A DNA stretch of 64,000 bases from JBBSDP01 sp038240605 (GCA_038240605.1 JBBSDP010000006.1:1-64000); one strand, 5' to 3'. Counted from the stretch's first letter, positions 17,631 through 28,260 are shown. Notes: generated by a model not told the origin, from the letters alone. Numbers and translations: made by a program.

Positions 17631-20141
17631 TCACTTCTTCTTTTCTCGTATTGTTTCGATCAGCTTTGGCCGTTTCCCCTCGGGCTGGAGCATTTCTCCA
17701 AAGAGCAGCGCGATCGGCTGTGTGATGATCGGCGCCGGGACCTTCTCGACCAGCGGATGATCGATGGTCCCGGTGACGTGAATGTTGAAGAGAAGCGTGC
17801 CCTGGGCGGCGTTGAAGAGTTGTTGCACCGCGCCCACGACGTTGCCGGCAACATCGCTGACGATCGGAATATGGCCCTGCTTGATCTTGTCCGCCCAGTC
17901 GCCCAGCGGGGCCGCGACGGCGGTCAGGTCGAGCTTCTTGTCAAAGCCGATCTTTCCGGAGCCCTGGAGCCCGATGGCGGGGGCGCTGACGGCAGCGTTC
18001 TTCAATGTGATCTGTTGTTCCGCGATGCTGAACACGCCAGCGGCTTCGCCGACCGTCAGCTCTTCGGAGTGACGGATTCCTTCGACGACGTTTTCCATGA
18101 CCGGGATCGGATAGAAGTCGCCGCCGTAGATTTCAAATTCGCCCTCGGCCATCAGCCGCTGGAGTCCCCCGGCCGCGCCATCCCGGATCGGCGTCGCCGT
18201 CGCGCTCCAGAGGTGGACGTTGGCGAAGCCGTGGCCGCTGATCTTCCCATGCTTCGGCTCGCGCATTTTGAATTGGGCCGCCATCTTCGCCAGGTCCAGG
18301 TCGCTAATCGATACCGTCCCGTCATAGCCGAGCGGCCGGAGTGGCGCGAAGATTCCTTTCGCCACGATGGTTCCGCCCAGGAGGTTCGCGCCGAACTCGG
18401 TGAGCTCGATGCGCTGCGGCGCAACGGTCGCCTTGCCGCGAATGGCGGTCAGGGGCGGGTGGGGACTATTGAGCAAGAACGTCCCGCCGTCGCTCGATAC
18501 GTGCAGGAGGAACTCCGGCGGCGGCTTGGGCGTGCTGTCGGTCGGCTTGCGGTGGAGGACGAACCCGCTGCCATCGCCGAACGCGAACGGCCCCACGGGG
18601 CGGAGTTGCGCCACGACTTTGCCAAAGCCGCCGCCATAGGTCGGCCCCGGCTGGTTGAAGTTGATCGTGCCGGCAATCTGCTCGAAGCGCACCTGCCGCC
18701 GGAGGTCAGCCAAGCGAATCTGCCGGCTGGCATCGACGAGTGGAATCCGCGCACTGTCGAGCAGATATTGATCGCCACCGCAGTTTCCGATCACGTTCAT
18801 CAGCAACACCATTCCATCCCGAAGCTCCACCGATCCGTTCACGCCGGTGAATGGTTGGGAGGACGACGGCAGTCGGAACGAGGTCGCGCTCGGAAACGCG
18901 ATCATTTTCCAGTGAAGGTCCTTCCACTCCGCTTCGGTCCGTGGAACCCGCATCGGCCCGCTCGCGGCGGCCGTGAACTCTGCTTTGCCGCGCAGTTCCG
19001 TGCGTTGCAGGAACGCCGCAATCCGCGAAGTGCCTGCCGACGATATTCCGGGCCCGGTAGAGCTGATGTCACCAAGAAGGTCGTTGAGACGCCAGCGGCC
19101 GTTGGTATCCGAATCAAGCGTCCCACCCTTTAGCACCACCGCCAGCCCCGCCGATCGCGCATGCAGGTCGCCGATCACCATGTGGATGCGCGGCGGAGCC
19201 TGGTTCGTCAGCTTGGTCGTTGCCTTGACCGGCCCGGTATCGAGGGTGATGTGCAGGCCGGCATCATCGAGATCCAGACCCCACGCCGGCAGATGGGCAG
19301 TTCCCCTGGTCAGGTCGATCGTGAGAGAGGCGGCTACGAGCGTCTTGCCGCGCACGCGTCCGTTTCCATCGATGCTGATCACGCCGCCGAATTGCCCGGC
19401 CGAGGCGTAGCGCGACGGCAGCGGGAAGCGTTTGAGTTCCTGGAGCGGGAGTTGCCAGCGCAGGTGATCGATCTGCGCCGATCGTCCGTCGACATCAATG
19501 GTGCCCGAACCCGATTGCGTTCGCGTATCAACGCCCCAGATGCTCGCCGCGAACGCGCCGGGTCCGCCGGCGGGATGCACGTCGGCATTGAGGTGTTGCA
19601 GGAGCGGATCCCCGTCGCCGTCCGGCGCGTCGAGCACGATCTGGGCGTCGCTGACGCGCAGCGCGTCGAGTCGCAACATCTCCGCGAGCTTGTGGCGCCT
19701 CGGCCGTGCCGAATTCTCCTCTGGCTCGGCTCCCAATTCGGCCAGTCCATGCTCGGGCATCGGCAGGAACTTGCCCTCGTGCCTGCGGGCCAGGTGAATC
19801 ACGGGGCTTTGAAATCGCAACAACTGGACGTGAAGGGGCTGCCCCTTGTGCGGCAGCGCCCCCAGTTTCAGCTCAATTTCCGCTGCGTCGAGCAGCGCGA
19901 CCGTTTGCCCGGACGGCGAGGCGACGGTGACCTTCGGGCCGTACAGAACGACGCCATAGGGAATCCGGTAAGACACGCCGGAGGTAACCAGCGTCGCCCC
20001 CAGCCCCTTTTGCAGCATCACCGCAAGGCGGTGCCAAAATACGCGAGCGGCCACCGGCGGCCCAACCACGATCACTACCACAACCAGCAGGCCGATCGCG
20101 AGCAGGCACCGTCTCAGGATCCGCCATCGCCGTGTGGCCAT
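17631..20141 (-). CDS. AsmA-like membrane-anchored protein
   Basis: The 836-residue product starts with Arg-rich residues and one hydrophobic helix (about 13-32), then a long beta-rich region without cysteines. A C-terminal segment includes KIGFDKKLDLTAVAAPLG and NIHVTGTIDHPLVEKVPAP, the style of the AsmA/DUF3971 family. Such proteins form long grooves that carry or regulate lipids between membranes. It converges with the L,D-transpeptidase gene. On the other side a transglutaminase gene ends 36 bases upstream on the same strand, so read-through is possible. A TATAGT box lies 7 bases before the ATG. Confidence 0.75.
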   Translation of the reverse strand: MATRRWRILRRCLLAIGLLVVVVIVVGPPVAARVFWHRLAVMLQKGLGATLVTSGVSYRIPYGVVLYGPKVTVASPSGQTVALLDAAEIELKLGALPHKGQPLHVQLLRFQSPVIHLARRHEGKFLPMPEHGLAELGAEPEENSARPRRHKLAEMLRLDALRVSDAQIVLDAPDGDGDPLLQHLNADVHPAGGPGAFAASIWGVDTRTQSGSGTIDVDGRSAQIDHLRWQLPLQELKRFPLPSRYASAGQFGGVISIDGNGRVRGKTLVAASLTIDLTRGTAHLPAWGLDLDDAGLHITLDTGPVKATTKLTNQAPPRIHMVIGDLHARSAGLAVVLKGGTLDSDTNGRWRLNDLLGDISSTGPGISSAGTSRIAAFLQRTELRGKAEFTAAASGPMRVPRTEAEWKDLHWKMIAFPSATSFRLPSSSQPFTGVNGSVELRDGMVLLMNVIGNCGGDQYLLDSARIPLVDASRQIRLADLRRQVRFEQIAGTINFNQPGPTYGGGFGKVVAQLRPVGPFAFGDGSGFVLHRKPTDSTPKPPPEFLLHVSSDGGTFLLNSPHPPLTAIRGKATVAPQRIELTEFGANLLGGTIVAKGIFAPLRPLGYDGTVSISDLDLAKMAAQFKMREPKHGKISGHGFANVHLWSATATPIRDGAAGGLQRLMAEGEFEIYGGDFYPIPVMENVVEGIRHSEELTVGEAAGVFSIAEQQITLKNAAVSAPAIGLQGSGKIGFDKKLDLTAVAAPLGDWADKIKQGHIPIVSDVAGNVVGAVQQLFNAAQGTLLFNIHVTGTIDHPLVEKVPAPIITQPIALLFGEMLQPEGKRPKLIETIREKKK

Positions 20142-20148
20142 GCGGATG

Positions 20149-20154
20149 ACTATA
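20149..20154 (-). promoter_or_regulatory. -10 box (TATAGT) of the AsmA-like gene, leaderless arrangement
   Basis: GGC precedes TATAGT on the minus strand, and the ATG at 20141 follows after 7 bases. No ribosome site fits between. Confidence 0.4.
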
Positions 20155-20176
20155 GCCTGCTTCGCGAGATGTCGAG

Positions 20177-21151
20177 CTAGGCCGTCACTGCCACGGCTTC
20201 CAGCTTGTCCCCAGCGACCGATTCCGGCGTTTCGTCGCGTCGCGCGTTGACGGGAACGGCGAGCTTCGTCACGTCCCGGACTTCGACGTTCACGCTCATC
20301 GTCTCAAATGCCTCGGGGGAGTAATGCGCGCCGGACGTGGGGGTGGCGTCGAAGTAGTGGCGGCCGTAGGCGAGGCGCACGTGGTCGAGGTGGGGAAGCG
20401 TGCCGTTGGTTGGATCAAACCCCTTCCAGCCGAAGTGAGGGATGTACAGCTCGGCCCAGGCGTGGGAGGAGTTGTTGGCAACCGAGTCCTGCTCCTTCTC
20501 GCCGGTGTAGAGGTAGCCGCAGCAGTAGCGGGCGGGGATGCCCAGCAGACGGGCCATGCAGGCAAAGAGATTCGTGAAATCCTGGCAGACGCCCTTCCGG
20601 CTGATCAGCACATCGTACGGCGTCGTCCGCACCGTCGTGCATCGCGGCACGTAAGTGAACTCGCGATTCATCGCGAGGTTGATCGCGAATAGCGTCTCCA
20701 TCAGGTCATGGTCGTTGCGCTCGACGAACCCCATCGCGTACTGGCTGATCTCCTGGAGTTGAGTATCGGGCAGCTCCACCGGCTGAAGGTAGGGATTGAG
20801 CATGAGCCGTTCCCATGGCATCCAGACCAGCGGGAACGACGGGCGAATCGGGACTGAGGCGAAGGCGAATGGGTCCTCGTCCACCAGCTCCACCAAAGAG
20901 CGCGAGGTGAACGCCAGCTCCTGGTACGGCTGGCGCAGCTCGAAGCGCGCGCTGACGTTGCCGAACACGTCGTCATACTCGATCAGCGGCGCATCGGGCG
21001 TGATCTTCAGATCGAAGTCCAGCACGCGCTGACGGCGGTCGGTGATCGGGCGCAGGTGCAGCCGGTGGGAGCTGCGCGTGATCGGCCGGTCGTAGCTGTA
21101 ACGCGTGGTGTGGACGACCTGGAGGCGGCGTATGGGATCGTTCATTTGCAT
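20177..21151 (-). CDS. Transglutaminase-like cysteine protease family protein
   Basis: From ATG 21151 (GGAAG six bases upstream) the product is 324 residues. The N-terminal beta region starts RLQVVHTTRYSYDRPI and carries SSHRLHLRP, as in the bacterial transglutaminase-like N-terminal domain. The core holds the catalytic triad: Cys in SRKGVCQDFTNLF, His in NNSSHAWAELYIP and Asp in GFDPTNG. Such proteins are usually cytoplasmic amidases or proteases of unknown substrate, often encoded with circularly permuted ATP-grasp partners; no partner is seen here. A much longer open frame reaching 21400 overlaps the nuoG promoter region and is not convincing. Confidence 0.9.
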   Translation of the reverse strand: MQMNDPIRRLQVVHTTRYSYDRPITRSSHRLHLRPITDRRQRVLDFDLKITPDAPLIEYDDVFGNVSARFELRQPYQELAFTSRSLVELVDEDPFAFASVPIRPSFPLVWMPWERLMLNPYLQPVELPDTQLQEISQYAMGFVERNDHDLMETLFAINLAMNREFTYVPRCTTVRTTPYDVLISRKGVCQDFTNLFACMARLLGIPARYCCGYLYTGEKEQDSVANNSSHAWAELYIPHFGWKGFDPTNGTLPHLDHVRLAYGRHYFDATPTSGAHYSPEAFETMSVNVEVRDVTKLAVPVNARRDETPESVAGDKLEAVAVTA

Positions 21152-21317
21152 AGACGCTTCCGTGCGAACCAGCAATCCATTGCACGCCAGACTACGAGTC
21201 GCGAGGCGTCTATTCCAGTGCCCAACGCAAATTTCGGCGATGCTCGTTGCAGGGGGAACCGACAAAGCGCACGAGATAGTGAAAATCGGCACGGACTCGT
21301 ATACGATCGCCACGCCT

Positions 21318-22916
21318 ATGCCCAAGATCACCGTTGACGGCAAAACGATCGACGCCAGGGACCGGCAGATGATCCTGCAGGCCTGTCTCGATTCGAACAT
21401 TACGCTCCCCCATTACTGCTATCACCCGGGGCTGTCGATCCCGGCGTCGTGCCGCATCTGCCTGGTGGAGGTCGAAGGGCTGCCCAAGCTCGTCCCCTCC
21501 TGCCAGACGCCGGTTCGCGACGGAATGGTCGTCTATTCCAAGACGACCAAGGCGATCGCCAACCAGAAGCAGGTGATGGAGTACCTGCTGATCAACCACC
21601 CGCTGGATTGCCCCGTCTGCGATCAGGCCGGTGAGTGCTACTTGCAGGATTATTCCTACGAATATGGCCGCAGCCAGTCGCGCTTCGAGGAAGACAAGGT
21701 CAAGCATCCCAAGAAGGACGTCGGCGAGAACATCTACCTCTACGGCGACCGCTGCATCATGTGCACCCGCTGCGTCCGCTTCACGCGCGAGGTGACCGGC
21801 ACCGCCGAATTGTTCGTCAACGGCCGCGGCAATAAGGAGGAGATCGACGTCTTCCCCGGCCGGCCCGTCAACAACAAGTTGGCCTCGAACGTCGTCGACC
21901 TCTGCCCGGTCGGCGCGTTGCTCGACAAGGATTTCCTCTTCAAGCAGCGCGTCTGGCTGCTCAAGCAGGCCCTCTCGATCAGCCCCGTGGACAGTGGAGG
22001 CGAAAACATCTTCCTCGAGTACAACGAGGGGGTCGTCTACCGAATCAAGCCGCGCTACAACGCCGACGTGAACACCTGGTGGATCAGCGACGACACCCGT
22101 TATTCATATAAGGCGCTCGGCGATGAGCGGCGCCTCAAGACCGCTCGCCGGCTTCAACATGGCGCGCCGACCAGCGCGCCGTTCGGCGACGTGCTCGACC
22201 ACGCCGTCGGACAGTTGAATACGATCGTCTCCGCCAATGGCCCGGGGAGCCTTTACGGCCTCCTCTCGCCGATGATGGCGTGCGAGGAAGCCTGGCTCTT
22301 CGCCAAGGCGATCCGCTCGATGGATCCGCAGGCCCTGCTCGTCCTCGGCCCCGTGCCGACGAGCGGGCAGAACGAGATTTTCAAGAATCCCGCCACCGGG
22401 CACCAGACATTTGTCATCCAGGCGGAAAAGGTCCCCAACGCCGCCGGCGTGCGCCGCGTACTCCAATCGATCGGCGGCCCCGCCGCCACCTGGGACGAGC
22501 TCCTGCAAAACAAGCGTCCCGAACTCGCCCGACTACAGGGTGGTTGGACAGTCGGCGGCTACCTCTCGCGCTGGCTCAACGATCTGCCGCCGGTGCTGAA
22601 TCGAGGTTTCCGCGTCGTGCAGGACATCCTGCCCAACGCGCTGACTGAAGTGGCCGATGCGGTTCTGCCTTCGGCCGGTTGGGCGGAGAAGGACGGAACT
22701 TGGGAAAATTTTCAGGGACGGATTCAGCCCTTCGCCGCCGCCGTCGCGCCGACCGCGGGCACCCGCCGTGAGGGTGACGTTTACTACGCGCTGCTTGGCC
22801 GAAGTGGGCTGTACAACGCCGAGGCGGTTCGCAGGGAGATGGGGGAGCCGTTTGCCTCCGTCGCCTTCCCGCCGCAAGCCGATCACATTCCGTTGCCCCA
22901 GTTCGTCGAGCTGTAA
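21318..22916 (+). CDS. nuoG: NADH-quinone oxidoreductase subunit G (short form)
   Basis: This complex I subunit carries iron-sulfur clusters in the peripheral arm. The 532-residue product has a [2Fe-2S] ferredoxin domain (CYHPGLSIPASCRICLVEV, later SCQTPV), the His/Cys cluster site HPLDCPVCDQAGECYLQD, and a CIMCTRCVRF cluster with a later Cys in DLCPVG. A shortened, degenerate molybdopterin-oxidoreductase-like C-terminal half follows. E. coli NuoG is about 900 residues, so this is a reduced version. Start ATG 21318 is chosen because ferredoxin homology begins there; a TACGAT box lies 10 bases upstream. nuoH follows after 21 bases. Confidence 0.93.
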   Translation: MPKITVDGKTIDARDRQMILQACLDSNITLPHYCYHPGLSIPASCRICLVEVEGLPKLVPSCQTPVRDGMVVYSKTTKAIANQKQVMEYLLINHPLDCPVCDQAGECYLQDYSYEYGRSQSRFEEDKVKHPKKDVGENIYLYGDRCIMCTRCVRFTREVTGTAELFVNGRGNKEEIDVFPGRPVNNKLASNVVDLCPVGALLDKDFLFKQRVWLLKQALSISPVDSGGENIFLEYNEGVVYRIKPRYNADVNTWWISDDTRYSYKALGDERRLKTARRLQHGAPTSAPFGDVLDHAVGQLNTIVSANGPGSLYGLLSPMMACEEAWLFAKAIRSMDPQALLVLGPVPTSGQNEIFKNPATGHQTFVIQAEKVPNAAGVRRVLQSIGGPAATWDELLQNKRPELARLQGGWTVGGYLSRWLNDLPPVLNRGFRVVQDILPNALTEVADAVLPSAGWAEKDGTWENFQGRIQPFAAAVAPTAGTRREGDVYYALLGRSGLYNAEAVRREMGEPFASVAFPPQADHIPLPQFVEL

Positions 22917-22937
22917 GTCAAAATCTCCGGTAATCGT

Positions 22938-24527
22938 ATGGACCTTGATTTCGACCACATCGTCAACCTGATCGCCTCGTGGGTGCCGGCGTGGGTGTTC
23001 ATCGCGGTGATCGTGCATCTGGTCGTCCTGGGGACGGTCGCGTACCTCATTCTCCTGGAGCGCAAAGTTGCCTCCTGGGTACAGGACCGCATCGGCCCCA
23101 ACCGCGTCGGCTTCGACTTTGGCCTCCTGCCGTTCCTTCGCGGCATGAACGGCTTTGGCCAGCCGCTCGCCGATGGGCTCAAGTTCATCTTCAAGGAAGA
23201 CTATCGCGCCCGCGGCGTCGACAAGATCCTCTTCACGCTGGCGCCCGGCCTCATGATCGTCGTGATCATCATCAGCATCGCGGTGATCCCGTGGGGCGGC
23301 GTGATGCAGACGACGCGCAAGTTCGACGTGACCCGCGATGTTCGCCGAGGCGTTGACCCGCGCGACGCCGGCCTGGCCGCCGTCCCCATCGGCGCCAGTC
23401 CCGTGAGCCCCAACGGTGCGGTGCCTCCGCCACCGGCTGAGGGCATGGCGGGAGGACTCGGGCGCGCGAATGCGGAGCTGGCCAGAGCCCAGGCGGTTCG
23501 CGACACCATCCCCGTCGAAACCCGCAATGAAGTGACGGATGAGGGTGGTATCACTCGCACCTATGCAACCGTCACTTACCGCTATGCGTTCCAGATCGCG
23601 GACCTGAACATCGGCGTGCTCTTCATCCTGGCGGCCCTCTCCCTGGCCGTGTACGGCGTCGTCATCGGCGGGTGGGCCAGCAACAACAAGTATTCCTTCC
23701 TCGGCGGGCTCCGCGCTACGGTCAATATGATCAGCTACGAGATCCCGATGGGCCTGTGCGTGCTCTGCATCGTCGTGATGTTCGGCACGCTGGACCTGGG
23801 CGAGATCGTCAACAAGCAGGCCCATTACTGGGTCGGCTTCATCCCCGCCTGGAACGTCTTCACGCAGCCGCTCGCCTTCCTTATGTTCCTCGTCTGCATC
23901 CACGCGGAAGCGAACCGCGCCCCCTTCGACCTGGCCGAAGCGGAGCAGGAGCTGGTCGGCGGGTACCACACCGAATACAGCTCGATGCGCTTTGCCCTCT
24001 TTTTCCTCGGCGAATACGCCGGCATGATCACGACCAGCGCCGTATGCGTCGCGCTCTTCTTCGGCGGCTGGCATCTTCCCTGGGTGGAATGGGCGTGGCC
24101 GGCACTGAAGGGAAATGTTGCCGGCGCCGGGCCCGAGGTGACGACGAGCCTCGTCGCCGCCATCGCGCGCGGGCTCATCTTCTTCCTCAAGACGCTGATC
24201 ATCATCTTCGTCTTCATGTGGGTGCGCTGGAGCCTGCCGCGCTTCCGGTTCGATCAACTGATGATGCTCGCCTGGCGCGCGCTGATTCCGATCTCGCTGG
24301 CGCTGCTGCTGATGAACGCCCTCGTGCTTTACTTCGCCCGGGGACTGTTGCAGCCGGGCCTGCTGGTCGATGGCCGCCTGGCGCTGGTGTTCGTCGTCGC
24401 CAACGTGATCCTCCTTGCCGCGACGATGATCGTGAGCACGCTGTTGCCGGCGCCGCCCGATATGAACCGGAAGATCGCGATCCCGGGCAGCCGGTTCCTG
24501 AATACGCCCCTGCCGGCCCGGGCCTGA
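22938..24527 (+). CDS. nuoH: NADH-quinone oxidoreductase subunit H with a large extra loop
   Basis: NuoH joins the quinone site to the membrane arm of complex I. The 529-residue protein has the family motifs LLERKVASWVQDRIGPNRVG, GWASNNKYS, and the conserved acidic stretch EANRAPFDLAEAEQELVGGYHTEYS split here as RAPFDLAEAEQELV and GYHTEYSSM. Residues about 121-218 form an insertion between the second membrane segment and ADLNIG; in E. coli only a few residues lie there. The insertion is rich in Pro, Ala, Arg and Glu and ends in a beta-like stretch. Length is well above the usual 320-430. nuoI follows after 41 bases. Confidence 0.95.
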   Translation: MDLDFDHIVNLIASWVPAWVFIAVIVHLVVLGTVAYLILLERKVASWVQDRIGPNRVGFDFGLLPFLRGMNGFGQPLADGLKFIFKEDYRARGVDKILFTLAPGLMIVVIIISIAVIPWGGVMQTTRKFDVTRDVRRGVDPRDAGLAAVPIGASPVSPNGAVPPPPAEGMAGGLGRANAELARAQAVRDTIPVETRNEVTDEGGITRTYATVTYRYAFQIADLNIGVLFILAALSLAVYGVVIGGWASNNKYSFLGGLRATVNMISYEIPMGLCVLCIVVMFGTLDLGEIVNKQAHYWVGFIPAWNVFTQPLAFLMFLVCIHAEANRAPFDLAEAEQELVGGYHTEYSSMRFALFFLGEYAGMITTSAVCVALFFGGWHLPWVEWAWPALKGNVAGAGPEVTTSLVAAIARGLIFFLKTLIIIFVFMWVRWSLPRFRFDQLMMLAWRALIPISLALLLMNALVLYFARGLLQPGLLVDGRLALVFVVANVILLAATMIVSTLLPAPPDMNRKIAIPGSRFLNTPLPARA

Positions 24528-24568
24528 CGTTGCGCGTGCGTGCGTGCGCGAGCGAGAGAGTGTCGCTT

Positions 24569-25102
24569 ATGAAAGATTCAGACGTGATCGTGCTGGACGA
24601 GCCCCGGATGTCGCTCGGCGACCAGTTCTACTTTCCGCAGGTCCTGATCGGCCTGGGCACGACGTTCAAGCACATGCTGCGCGTGCTGGGCGGCACCGAC
24701 CGCGTCATCCAGTACCCCGAGGAAAAGCGCGAGGACCTGCCCGTCGAGCAGGGCGGCATGCTCGAGCAGACGTACAAGGGCGTGCACCGCCTCAACAAGG
24801 ACGAAGAGGGACGCGTGAAGTGCGTCGCCTGCTTCATGTGCTCGACGGCCTGTCCCGCCCGCTGCATCCACATCGAGGCCGCCGAATCCCCCTGGCCCGA
24901 CCGCGAGAAGTACCCGGCGAAGTTCGACATCGACGAACTGCGCTGCATCTACTGCGGCATGTGCGAGGAAGCGTGCCCCGTCGACGCCATCGAGCTCACC
25001 CACATCTACGACATCGTCGGCCTGACCCGCCAGGAAATGATCTTCGACAAATCCAAGCTGCTGAAGATCTTCGACCAGACGGTGAAGAACGAGCCGATGT
25101 AA
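24569..25102 (+). CDS. nuoI: NADH-quinone oxidoreductase subunit I
   Basis: This 177-residue ferredoxin-like subunit carries two [4Fe-4S] sites: CVACFMCSTACPARC and CIYCGMCEEACPVDAIE. They pass electrons to the final cluster near quinone. The N-terminus contains the amphipathic TFKHMLRVLGG segment that packs on the membrane arm. Start ATG 24569 is in the correct frame after a GC-rich leader with no strong ribosome site (GAGAGAG is the best). The gene converges with gpmI, the two stops being six bases apart. No other nuo gene is in the window. Confidence 0.95.
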   Translation: MKDSDVIVLDEPRMSLGDQFYFPQVLIGLGTTFKHMLRVLGGTDRVIQYPEEKREDLPVEQGGMLEQTYKGVHRLNKDEEGRVKCVACFMCSTACPARCIHIEAAESPWPDREKYPAKFDIDELRCIYCGMCEEACPVDAIELTHIYDIVGLTRQEMIFDKSKLLKIFDQTVKNEPM

Positions 25103-25108
25103 ACCCTG

Positions 25109-26686
<1,578 letters not shown>

Positions 26687-26831
26687 GGCGATGTTCCTTT
26701 CATCAGGGGCGCTTGATTCGGGCGGTCATCTTACCCGCCGTCGGGAAGAATTCCTCTCCGCCGCGCGGCGCGCGGGCGGGTGGAGCGCTATCGAGATTTT
26801 CGAAAATAGAGAATGCCAGCACAAAAAAACA

Positions 26832-26860
26832 TTGACTCCCATTTTCGTGGTCCGTAAATT
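26832..26860 (+). promoter_or_regulatory. Near-consensus sigma-70 promoter for the 22-codon gene
   Basis: TTGACT at 26832-26837 and TAAATT at 26855-26860 are separated by 17 bases. The expected transcript start is about 26867, seven bases before an AAGGAGGTAA ribosome site. Confidence 0.65.
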
Positions 26861-26890
26861 GATGCGTCATAGAAAGGAGGTAACAGCGCC

Positions 26891-26959
26891 ATGGCAAAGA
26901 AGACAGCTAAGAAAGCGGCGGCTAAGAAGCCGGCTAAGAAGACGACCAAGAAGAAGTAG
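26891..26959 (+). CDS. 22-residue Lys/Ala-rich peptide
   Basis: ATG 26891 opens 22 codons ending at TAG 26957-26959. The product begins MAKKTAKKAAAKKPAKK and ends with three lysines; it contains only M, A, K, T and P. This is the composition of histone H1-like tails and nucleic-acid-binding extensions. AAGGAGGTAA lies nine bases before the ATG, the strongest ribosome site in the window. A sigma-70 promoter lies upstream and a strong terminator is 109 bases downstream, so the unit looks like a complete, well-expressed gene. A nucleoid or ribosome-associated role is inferred from charge alone. It could also be the translated part of a small RNA. Confidence 0.65.
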   Translation: MAKKTAKKAAAKKPAKKTTKKK

Positions 26960-27067
26960 TTCTTCCGCGCCGGCTTGCGTGGCTCGAGCCGGCAACGCTT
27001 GGTCTTCCGTTCGGGTGACCTTTAAAGTTTTGGGCCCTGGCTCCAACTGAGGCCTCGAAACAAAAGA

Positions 27068-27104
27068 GAAACCTTCCCTGCCACGGCGGAAGGTTTCTTT
27101 TTTT
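27068..27104 (+). terminator. Strong intrinsic terminator
   Basis: A perfect 10-bp stem (GAAACCTTCC 27068-27077 with GGAAGGTTTC 27088-27097, 10-base loop) is followed by seven T. It ends the transcript of the 22-codon gene and would insulate parA. The stem is symmetrical enough to work on the other strand only weakly, since the A-run upstream is short. Confidence 0.88.
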
Positions 27105-27232
27105 GGTCTCCTGTTTTGGTCGGTCCCGCGCGATCGTCCGCTGACGCGCATCCGCGGCATTCCCCTTGTAACCCTTTCGAATCCCGCGAGAATCATGTCG
27201 TTGGGGGCCAACGATCGCACGGAGGTGATCGC

Positions 27233-28174
27233 ATGCGAATCATTGCTCTGATGAACCAGAAGGGGGGCGTCGGCAAGACGACGACCACCGTCAACGTCGG
27301 CGCCGCTCTGGCGGAGATGGGCCAGCGCGTCTGCCTCGTGGACGTCGATCCGCAGGCCCACCTCACGATCAACTACGGGATCGACCCCACCCCCGACTTG
27401 TGCAGCCTCTACAACGTCCTCGTGGACGAGAAGCCGTTCTCGGACGCGATCTGCCGCATCGATGATCGGATCGCCCTCGTCCCCAGTTCGATCGACCTCG
27501 CCGCCGCGGAGATCGAACTGGTCACCACCCTGGGGCGCGAAACTCTGTTGAAGCGGCGGATCGAGGCCTCCACCGAACCGTTCGACTTCATCCTGCTGGA
27601 TTGCCCGCCGTCCCTGGGGCTGCTGACGATCAACGCGTTGGCGGTGGCCCACGAGGTGGTCATCCCCATGCAGCCGCACTTCCTGGCCTTGCAGGGAGTC
27701 GCGAAGCTGCTGGAGACGGTGCAGCTCGTGAGCCGCCGGATGAACCCCCGGCTGAAGGTGAGCGGGATCGTGCTGACGCTCTTCGATTCGCAGACGAAGC
27801 TCAGCAACGAAGTGGTGGCGGAGCTGAAATCGTTCATCGACAACGCGGAGGGCAAATCGCTCCCGTGGTCGGGGGCGACGATCTTCCAGAGCAAGATCCG
27901 CCGGAACATCAAGCTGGCCGAGTCGCCCGGATTTGGCAAGACGATCATCGCCTACGGGCCGCAGAGCAACGGCGCCGCGGATTACCGCGCGCTGGCCCGC
28001 GAAATCCTCGCCATGGGCGAGGCGACCCCGGCGGCCGCCCCCGGCGCACCGGCCACGGCGTCTGCCAGTGCCGCCCCGTCGCCCGTGAGCGTGTCCGTTA
28101 ACACTGGGGTCGATCAGACGAAGCTCGCCGCTGCCAAGGTGAATGCCGCCACCACGCGTGAAGCCGTGGCTTGA
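27233..28174 (+). CDS. parA: ParA/Soj family ATPase
   Basis: The 313-residue protein starts at ATG 27233 (GGAGGTG six bases upstream) and has the deviant Walker A KGGVGKTTT at residues about 10-18, DVDPQAH and LLDCPPSLGLLT. These ATPases segregate chromosomes or position large cargo with a ParB partner; no parB lies in the window, so it may be an orphan or serve another cargo. The last 50 residues are an Ala/Pro/Ser/Val-rich tail not present in typical Soj (about 255 residues). Confidence 0.93.
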   Translation: MRIIALMNQKGGVGKTTTTVNVGAALAEMGQRVCLVDVDPQAHLTINYGIDPTPDLCSLYNVLVDEKPFSDAICRIDDRIALVPSSIDLAAAEIELVTTLGRETLLKRRIEASTEPFDFILLDCPPSLGLLTINALAVAHEVVIPMQPHFLALQGVAKLLETVQLVSRRMNPRLKVSGIVLTLFDSQTKLSNEVVAELKSFIDNAEGKSLPWSGATIFQSKIRRNIKLAESPGFGKTIIAYGPQSNGAADYRALAREILAMGEATPAAAPGAPATASASAAPSPVSVSVNTGVDQTKLAAAKVNAATTREAVA

Positions 28175-28177
28175 AAA

Positions 28178-28227
28178 GTAGGGTGGGCTCGGCCCACCAC
28201 CCGAGTCGAGTGGTGGGCCGAGCCTAC
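28178..28227 (+). repeat. Palindromic intergenic repeat (13-bp stem plus 5-bp extension)
   Basis: CTCGGCCCACCAC at 28188-28200 pairs with GTGGTGGGCCGAG at 28210-28222, and GTAGG pairs with CCTAC further out past a 5-base bulge. It lies directly after parA. It has no T-run and resembles REP-type elements. Confidence 0.65.
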
Positions 28228-28247
28228 AGCTTCCCGTCGGCGCACAC

Positions 28248-28253
28248 TACTAT
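28248..28253 (+). promoter_or_regulatory. -10 box (TACTAT) of the HIT gene, leaderless arrangement
   Basis: TACTAT ends 7 bases before ATG 28261, with no ribosome site between. Confidence 0.4.
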
Positions 28254-28260
28254 TTCTCCC

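Noticed and set aside
22533..24257. Minus-strand open frame of 574 codons opposite nuoG and nuoH
   Set aside because: Same artefact: complement of membrane-protein codons, rich in Asp/His/Arg, no family resemblance.
23672..24568. In-frame upstream extension of nuoI
   Set aside because: It overlaps nuoH and reads Arg/Pro-rich nonsense. NuoI homology begins at ATG 24569.
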